This document shows, one piece after another, positions 58,001-64,000 of a DNA stretch of 64,000 nucleotides; position 1 is the stretch's first letter, and every line of letters begins with the position of its first letter. Position numbers and translations under genes: made by a program. Source of the stretch: Glycine soja (Eukaryota; Streptophyta; Magnoliopsida; Fabales; Fabaceae); NCBI RefSeq assembly GCF_004193775.1, contig NC_041011.1, positions 15,718,201 through 15,782,200 on the forward strand, read 5' to 3'. Under the pieces are notes generated by a model, which was not told the DNA's origin, searched no databases, and was given only the letters and a program-made list of their open reading frames with translations.

Positions 58001-58487
58001 GATACTCTGAAATAACATAACTAAACCAATTGCATATTGTCGATTAAGAGTCAGACAAACAAAATTAAAAGGAGAAAAACCATAACTTCAAAAACTGTAG
58101 AACATTAGACAACACTGATAAACTGAGTCACATTAGAGCCATTAATTGAATCACGCAGTTTAGTTGCAAAATATTAGTAAGCCCATAAACATACATAAAA
58201 CTAGACTATTCAAAAGTGTAAAATTAAACAAAAACCAAGAAGAGACAAAACTAGTGCTATAGTTGTAGTCCAAATTTCATTGTCAACGATAACAGTATAG
58301 GAGCATATGTCCTCTATACATAAGACCTTCAAAACAAGACTTTGAAGGCTTCTAATAAATGGAAGAATGGTTAGAACCCCTCATTCTACACAATTGACCA
58401 CAATAAAAAATAGAATAACTACGCAATTGACTAGAGCCTCTACTAGTGGTGCCTATCCCATATAGTTGATTTGAAGAACAGAGAAAT
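55100..58487. repeat. Non-coding spacer with an imperfect tandem duplication
   Basis: Two segments recur in order: GGTCATGCATTTGACAAAA...AGTCTAGAACTAC at about 55470-55560 and 57470-57555; and AAGACTTTGAAGGCTT...ATAAATGGAAGAAT at about 57085-57115 and 58340-58370. This implies duplication of a ~1.3-2 kb unit. No complete gene is seen. A small minus-strand frame at about 57150-57265 (MGSEWGFNGDEISLRWNAFK) is unassigned. Confidence 0.5.
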
Positions 58488-61122
58488 TGTGACACCCTCT
58501 ACCCCGACATATATATAAATAAATAAAATATATTGGTAAACAAAAATCAAATGGGTAAAAGGTTCACATTCATTTCAATTACCAAATAAACTCATTAAAA
58601 ATATATTCGGTTCAAAATAAGGCCGTCAAATTTACAAAAATATTTTGTTAAATCAGTGAGGTGAAATAAAATAGACTAACATCATAAAATTAACATAAAA
58701 ACTTATATCCCAATGTCACATCTTATCAGAGCTTTGTGTCCCGACGTCCTTCAGCACAATATTCCTTAAAGCAGTTCACCTAGTCATCTGCTCCCCCGAA
58801 CACAAAGTTCAAGATCATCACAGGATCCAAACACAAACAGCAAACTGGGAGTGAGTTATCACATTCCTAACTAATAGAGAAACAAGACAACTAGATATAC
58901 ATATCATATAAACCAAATAAAACTTACTTACATGTAATTCATGTAATTCCACCACTTTGTCATTCAAAGTTCACTTTTCATCCATCAATCACACTTTTCA
59001 ATCATCAATCACATTACACAAGAATCACACGCTCTGATCAAGACATAATAACACCTCAATTTCATAATAAACAATTAGCAAGCGCATGAGACAATTATGC
59101 TAAGACTCAAGCCTACATGCAATGTGGTACCATGTCAGTGAAAAACCACCCTGGGGTGCTTAGGAGTACATAACAAGACACACCACACAATGGGTTTGTC
59201 AGGTCACTCTCACTAAGTAAAATCATAGGGAGACCAGTCAGGGTCACGATGTTTTGCGAGAATGCTCCAACCATATGGGATCAGCATAGGCTTAAAGGAG
59301 CACTCAAACCCGATGACCCCCAAGGCCTACACTCCGAAGAGTCCGTCAGGGCCTCTCCCTCCTGATTCAGGTCCAACCCCTAAAATCATTTTAGCACACA
59401 GACATTGCTAGTGAATTATATAATACCCACGACCTCACACTCGTGTCTTAAACACGTACAACATATTGCGCTACTATTTAATACTGGTTCCTAAATAGGA
59501 ACCTACACTTTCTCTTTAACACTGGTTCCTAAATAGGAAACCTACACTTTCTCTTTAACACTGCGCATTTACACTTTTCTCAAGATAACACTGGTCGGGT
59601 TATTGTAAAATTCACAGCTTACAACACAAATAATGTCACATCAAGAATTAATCACACATTTATTCACAACCAAAACTCATTCACAATTTCACATCTCATA
59701 ATGTCACAATCTACCATCACATGTTTTCACGTATCTCACAATTCAACACCTGTTCTACTTTACACTTTTACTCAATCTCAATAACAATATTATAATCTCA
59801 AGGCAACATATTATTCCACAATTCATCACATATTTCATTTATAAGCACTGTTCATGAATTATACAATACCACGACTCACACTCATGTTTCAAACATGTTT
59901 AACACAATTGCGCTACAATTTAACACTGGTTCCTAACTAGGAACCTACACTTTCTCTTTAACACTCCGCATAAACACTGGTCGGGTTATTGTATAATTCA
60001 TAGCTCACGATATAATTAATGTAACATCAAGTGTTAAACACATTCACTTATTTACAATCGAATATCATGTCCATACTTTAACATCTCATAACATCACATC
60101 AACCATCTCATAACATTCCTAATGATATTCATAAGGTACAACATACACATGTTCATCAAATTTAACCATAATATTCTCAAACTCCAACACTTAATAATTT
60201 TTGGAATCATACTATAACACTCTACAATATTATTTACATAAATTATTAATATAAATAACAACCTCTATATATATATAAGCTAGCATACATCATATTGAAT
60301 CACAAATTACAAAGTAAGCTTTCAATGCACAAATTCTAAATAATTATATGAACACTTTGGTCAATTTCAATTATGATATTAACTTTTTAAATTATATATA
60401 AAAACCTAAACAGCAAGAAAAAGAGAAAATACAAAATCAATATCTCTCTAAATTTCTCCTTTATTTAAACAATTCATATTAATTAGAAAAAGTACTCGAT
60501 TTATAGGGTTCACGCTCAACACAATAGCATATCAATTCCACAACAATTGGTCTGTCAAACATATATAATTCACTGTAATAATTATAAGGATAAAATGAAA
60601 ATTGCAAAAACACCCCAAAAACTCATTCCAATTGATATCTCTAAGGATCCCTACACATATTCTCACTAATTCCCAATTGTGAATAACTCATCCCTTACCT
60701 CTAAGCGGACTCACGTGTCTTCAGCCAGCGATAACAGCATCTCTAGCGATTCTCTGAGATTCCTCCAATTTTTTTTCCTCTAGCTGCTCCGATAGAATTC
60801 CTAAGCGTCAAAGAGACAGAGAAGGGATTGAAGCCTCCACTTGTACTGTCACCATGCGATTTATTTTTATCCCTCCACAAATATTATCTCACAAATCCCA
60901 ACGGTGAAAGTGTGCGAAATTGAATTTCGAACAACATATCCAAATTTCATAAAAATCCAACGGTTAACAAAACCGGGATCGTAATTTTACCGAGAAAGCT
61001 CTGGGTTTCTACGGGAAAGGAAAATGCTACCATGCGAGGGTTATTTCTCTTAGCTCAGACATAATATCAAAATTCCCAACGGTGAGAATGCTCGTAATTG
61101 GGTTGTGAACGTGGTGCTAAAA
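58488..61122 (-). mobile_element. Inverted copy of the solo-LTR family, truncated
   Basis: Starts TGTGACACCCTCTACCCCGAC, the complement of the end of 52441-55094, and matches it in reverse to about base 61122 (GGTTGTGAACGTGGTGCT, corresponding to about 52850). The first ~400 bp of the LTR are missing and the copy abuts B3-domain coding sequence. It contains the hairpin cassettes with an extra TTCCTAAATAGGAACC-type copy (about 59486-59545). No target duplication found. Confidence 0.85.
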
Positions 61123-61570
61123 TGAAAACCAATTTCATCTCCTTTCCTTAAACCCCTTCTTGCAACAAAATCTTTAATCCAATTACCAATGAATACATAA
61201 CTTCTTGAAGGAACCCATCTCTTGAAAACAAGAGAGTGCTTGGACTTGGTGTCCACATCCCAAATTTGAACAAAACTCCACTATCAATCTAATCAGCATC
61301 ATCCCCCAACACAGGCAACACAAACTCCTCTTCCATCTCTCTCCTTAGTATCAACCTGCTCATTGTCCCAATATTGCTCTTTTCCAACACTTTCTTGATC
61401 TTCCAAACCTCATCATCATCATCATTCTTGAACTTCTTATTTCTTGAACCAACATTGGCTTTGTTGGAAAGCTTCCTCTTCTTCGTGGAAGAAGAAGAAC
61501 CAAAGCTTGGGGCACAACTGAAAGTGCAAGAACACATACCCAACCTTAAATGGGTACAAACACTAGCCAT
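61123..61570 (-). pseudogene. B3-domain protein (REM/At2g33720-type) pseudogene, cut by the LTR
   Basis: ATG at 61570: MASVCTHLRLGMCSCTFSCA, basic region KKRKLSNKAN, acidic NDDDDEVW, then the B3-like start VWKIKKVLEKSNIGTMSRLI and EEEFVLPVLGDDAD followed by a TAG (61289). The frame changes by one base and continues DVDTKSKHSLVFKRWVPSRS then YVFIGNWIKDFVARRGLRKG and DEIGFHF, the conserved end of this plant B3 subfamily (nuclear DNA-binding). The C-terminus is replaced by LTR sequence at about 61122. Stop, shift and truncation mark it as dead. Confidence 0.75.
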
Positions 61571-61647
61571 GAGATAATATAGTCTTTAAAAATGTAATAT
61601 TTTTGTTATAAAAAAGATGTAATGTTGTTTAAGTTTGTTAAAAATAA

Positions 61648-62025
61648 GGCTAAAATATATATTTCTTATCCCTAATAAATATTCGAAATTTTTGTTTGCT
61701 ATCTAATAAATTTTTTCTTCGTATTGGATCCCTAATAAAATAATTTCATTTTTTGTACTTGACACTTTTTTTAATCTTTGATAAATTAGCGAATTTTGTG
61801 TTTACTCCTGGTAGTTATTTATTTTTTTTTCAAAGGGGCTAATAACAAATGGAAAAAAATTATCATGGAACAAACACAAAATTTGTAATTATCAAGGACT
61901 TAAAAAAATGTCAAAGACCAAAAATAAATTTATTATTCTATCAGAAATTACAAACGAAGAAAAAATTAGTAAGAAACAAACATAAAATTCAATATTTATT
62001 AATAATAAAAAAATATATTTTAGCC
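61648..62025. mobile_element. Mutator-like MITE
   Basis: 378 bp with terminal inverted repeats GGCTAAAATATATATTT / AAAAATATATTTTAGCC and 9 bp flanks TAAAAATAA and TCAAAATAA (one mismatch), the target-duplication length of Mutator elements. The interior is AT-rich with TTATCCCTAATAAA-type repeats and no transposase. Confidence 0.7.
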
Positions 62026-62438
62026 TCAAAATAATAATATAAATACTCACGCAACCCAACTACAATGACTAACCGAATTAAAAAAATATAATCCAAACAA
62101 ATTGGATTGATCGTCCTGAACTAATCTTGTTCAAGTTTGTCTAAAACTTGATATCAAAGCAAAAATATGTAAGAAAATATATAAAACTAATTTCAATTAA
62201 TTAACATTTGACCTTTTAAAAATAATATGTCCGTCTTTTTTTTAATCAGTCCTTCTAAAATGTGTGTTCATTACTTAATATGTCTTATATTAAATTGAAA
62301 ATACAATCATCAAGCATAAATTATAAATAAAAAATTATTTAACTTAAATCAAAAGTGAGAATTTTAATTTGGAACCGAATTTTTTTTTATCAATTTGGAA
62401 CTATTTTTAAATCAAAATATAAACAATATAATAACCAG
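62026..62438. other. AT-rich intergenic DNA
   Basis: No gene or repeat recognised. Confidence 0.4.
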
Positions 62439-63125
62439 TGTAACATCCCATTTTTCATATACTAATTTAAAAAGGATTGTTATTTATAAATAAATAGAGT
62501 TTTAGAAAAATGATGAAATTTTTATAATTAAATAAATAAGAAGAAATAACTTTATTAATTAAAATAATGGTTTGAGAGAAAATAAAAAGGATATTTTATT
62601 TATTCATTTTATATGGAATAAAATAGAGTTGGATTTTATAAAATAATAAAAATAATTAAATAGAGTAAATAATAGGTTGTGAGTAGCTAGGTATAAATAG
62701 TGATATGTTAGATCAGACGGTAGCTTTTACGTCTGTTCATCCTCTCAATTCATTTTTCCTCTCCTCTTCCTCAAAACCCTTTCTTTTTCCCGCAGTCCAC
62801 CATATCTATCTCAGAAAAAACAACGATCTCGGACTCATTCACCGTTGGATCATTATGAAATTTAAGCACATGGTTTTCCACTCAATTCCAATCAATCTCA
62901 CCGTTGAGAATTTTTATATCTTGTCGGATCTGAGAGAAATACACTTCGCATTGTAACCTTTTCTTTTCCCGCAGAAACCCAAAACCATCCCAGTAAAACT
63001 ACGATCTAAATTTCGTTAACCATTGGATTTTCATGAAAGTTTGATATGTGGTTGGCGATTCACTTTAGCACATCTTCACCATTGGGATTTGTGATATAAT
63101 ATTCATGAAGAGAGAAAAAGGAATC
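62439..63125 (+). mobile_element. 5' part of a third LTR of the 52441 family
   Basis: Starts TGTAACATCCCATTTTTCAT and follows the solo LTR through CTCGGACTCATTCACCGTTGG and the GAGAGAAAAAG block, then similarity ends near 63125. More diverged than the other two. The downstream part is missing or replaced. Confidence 0.75.
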
Positions 63126-63229
63126 ACACATCTTCACTTATTGTTAATTTAATCCTTTGTCTTGGTTAACTGTTCTGTTATAGCTTGCTTCTTCTATGCA
63201 AGGTAAAAATCCAACAAAGGACTTAGCTC

Positions 63230-63440
63230 CACTGAACTTGAAGATTGAAGCAATGTAGAAAGAACAACACGACCAGAAGACGAAGGGAGCTACAAAAGGG
63301 GACAGTTGATCAAGGTGATAGAGGAATCCCATCCTCTGAATCATCTTCATTTCAGTTAACTTGGAGGAGCCATGGTGTATACTTTTGGGGCAACTATCAT
63401 GGCAAAGACAGACCACCGAGGGTGACCCTTGAGGACTACT
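63230..63440 (+). pseudogene. Possible gypsy Gag N-terminal remnant
   Basis: The plus strand reads WRSHGVYFWGNYHGKDRPPR then VTLEDY at 63355-63440. RVTLEDY resembles the start of Gag in some legume gypsy elements. It runs straight into the LTR start at 63441 without a polypurine tract. Uncertain. Confidence 0.3.
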
Positions 63441-64000
63441 TGATGCGCCATTATTTTCTCCTATTTCTTAACCCTTTTTGCACCATTTTAAGTACTGATT
63501 AATCTTAATTGTCAAATTAATTAGGCAGTTTTATTATTTAGACCCATTCAGCTAATTTGATGTTTTTAATCTAATTTCAGAAATTAATGAATCATTGGGT
63601 TTGGGCTTGAATCCAGAATTGGTCTTGGACTTGAAGAGGGCAGACTATTTTATTCTACAAAATTAGATCTTATCTTATCTTGATATTATTTAGATTTGAT
63701 CTCATCTAGATATTATTTCATCTAGATCTTATCTTATCTTATCTTATCTAGATTTTATTTGATTTTATTTATGGGCTTGGATTTAAAACAGATTTGTAAG
63801 CTTTGGGGCTGAAAAACTATATAACAGCACCAAGGTTCTAGTTTAGGCTCTCTCTTCTCTTTCTCCTTTATTTTCGTTTTTGGCAATTCCAGTTTTGACT
63901 TTTAGTTTTATCAATAAAATTCCGTTCTTCAATCTATAATTTTGTTCTCTATTGATTAATGGAAGGCTAAGTCTCCATCGTTGTTTTCTCTTGAGGATCA
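63441..64000 (+). mobile_element. LTR start, runs off the window
   Basis: TGATGCGCCATTATTTTCTCC opening, as in legume gypsy LTRs; a TCTTATCTTATC-rich stretch (about 63665-63750) and a TATA-like CTATATAACAG at about 63818. The remainder lies outside the window, so type and length are not certain. Confidence 0.5.

Overview
The window is plant nuclear DNA. Spliceosomal GT/AG introns, ankyrin, LRR-kinase and B3 gene relics, long AT-rich intergenic stretches and a very high load of LTR retrotransposons all point that way. Recalled similarity of the elements (a Sirevirus-type copia, a Tekay/Del-type gypsy with very long LTRs, arrays of GTAATCGATTAC) suggests a legume, most likely Glycine (soybean or wild soybean); this is inference from memory, not a search. 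I see no clearly intact host gene: host coding sequence is fragments and pseudogenes, and most of the window is nested transposons.

Layout. 1-594: end of a frameshifted ankyrin-repeat gene. 2684-8018: an old LTR split by a 4.76 kb minus-strand Ty1/copia element (3061-7820, TSD AGATT), followed by LINE RNase H debris (about 8.26-8.96 kb). 9462-10436: plus-strand gypsy LTR with primer-binding site, but no coding region behind it. 11.57-15.33 kb and 48.15-49.6 kb: a degenerate AT-rich tandem repeat with units of about 2.0-2.4 kb. 15336-48152: a CACTA-like DNA transposon sitting inside that repeat (about 6.06 kb without insertions). It carries minus-strand exons from at least four unrelated host genes: RFWD3-like WD40, CSC1/OSCA channel, GT47 exostosin and TOM22/TOM9. 

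Inside the CACTA-like element is a Tekay/Del-type Ty3/gypsy element (17278-44026, TSD CCCAT) with LTRs of about 3.8 kb. Its 5' LTR is split by a 9.25 kb Sirevirus-like copia element (18632-27877, TSD AAAAT; gag, pol, env-like ORF). Its 3' LTR is split by a 5.1 kb defective gypsy element (35890-40994, TSD CTAGG/CTACG). The order of events can therefore be read: tandem repeat, then CACTA, then Tekay, then the two insertions in its LTRs.

50.7-51.8 kb: LRR receptor kinase pseudogene. 52441-55094: solo LTR (TSD TCTAT). 58488-61122: the same LTR in inverted orientation, abutting a broken B3-domain gene. 61648-62025: a Mutator-like MITE. 62439-63125: a third, truncated copy of that LTR. 63441-64000: start of another LTR running off the window.

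Most notable: (1) the multi-gene capture in the CACTA-like element; (2) a palindromic GTAATCGATTAC module shared by the LTRs of two unrelated retrotransposon superfamilies; (3) an acidic 143-codon ORF encoded inside the Tekay LTR; (4) a gypsy open frame that fuses Gag to an RT whose catalytic core has been deleted.
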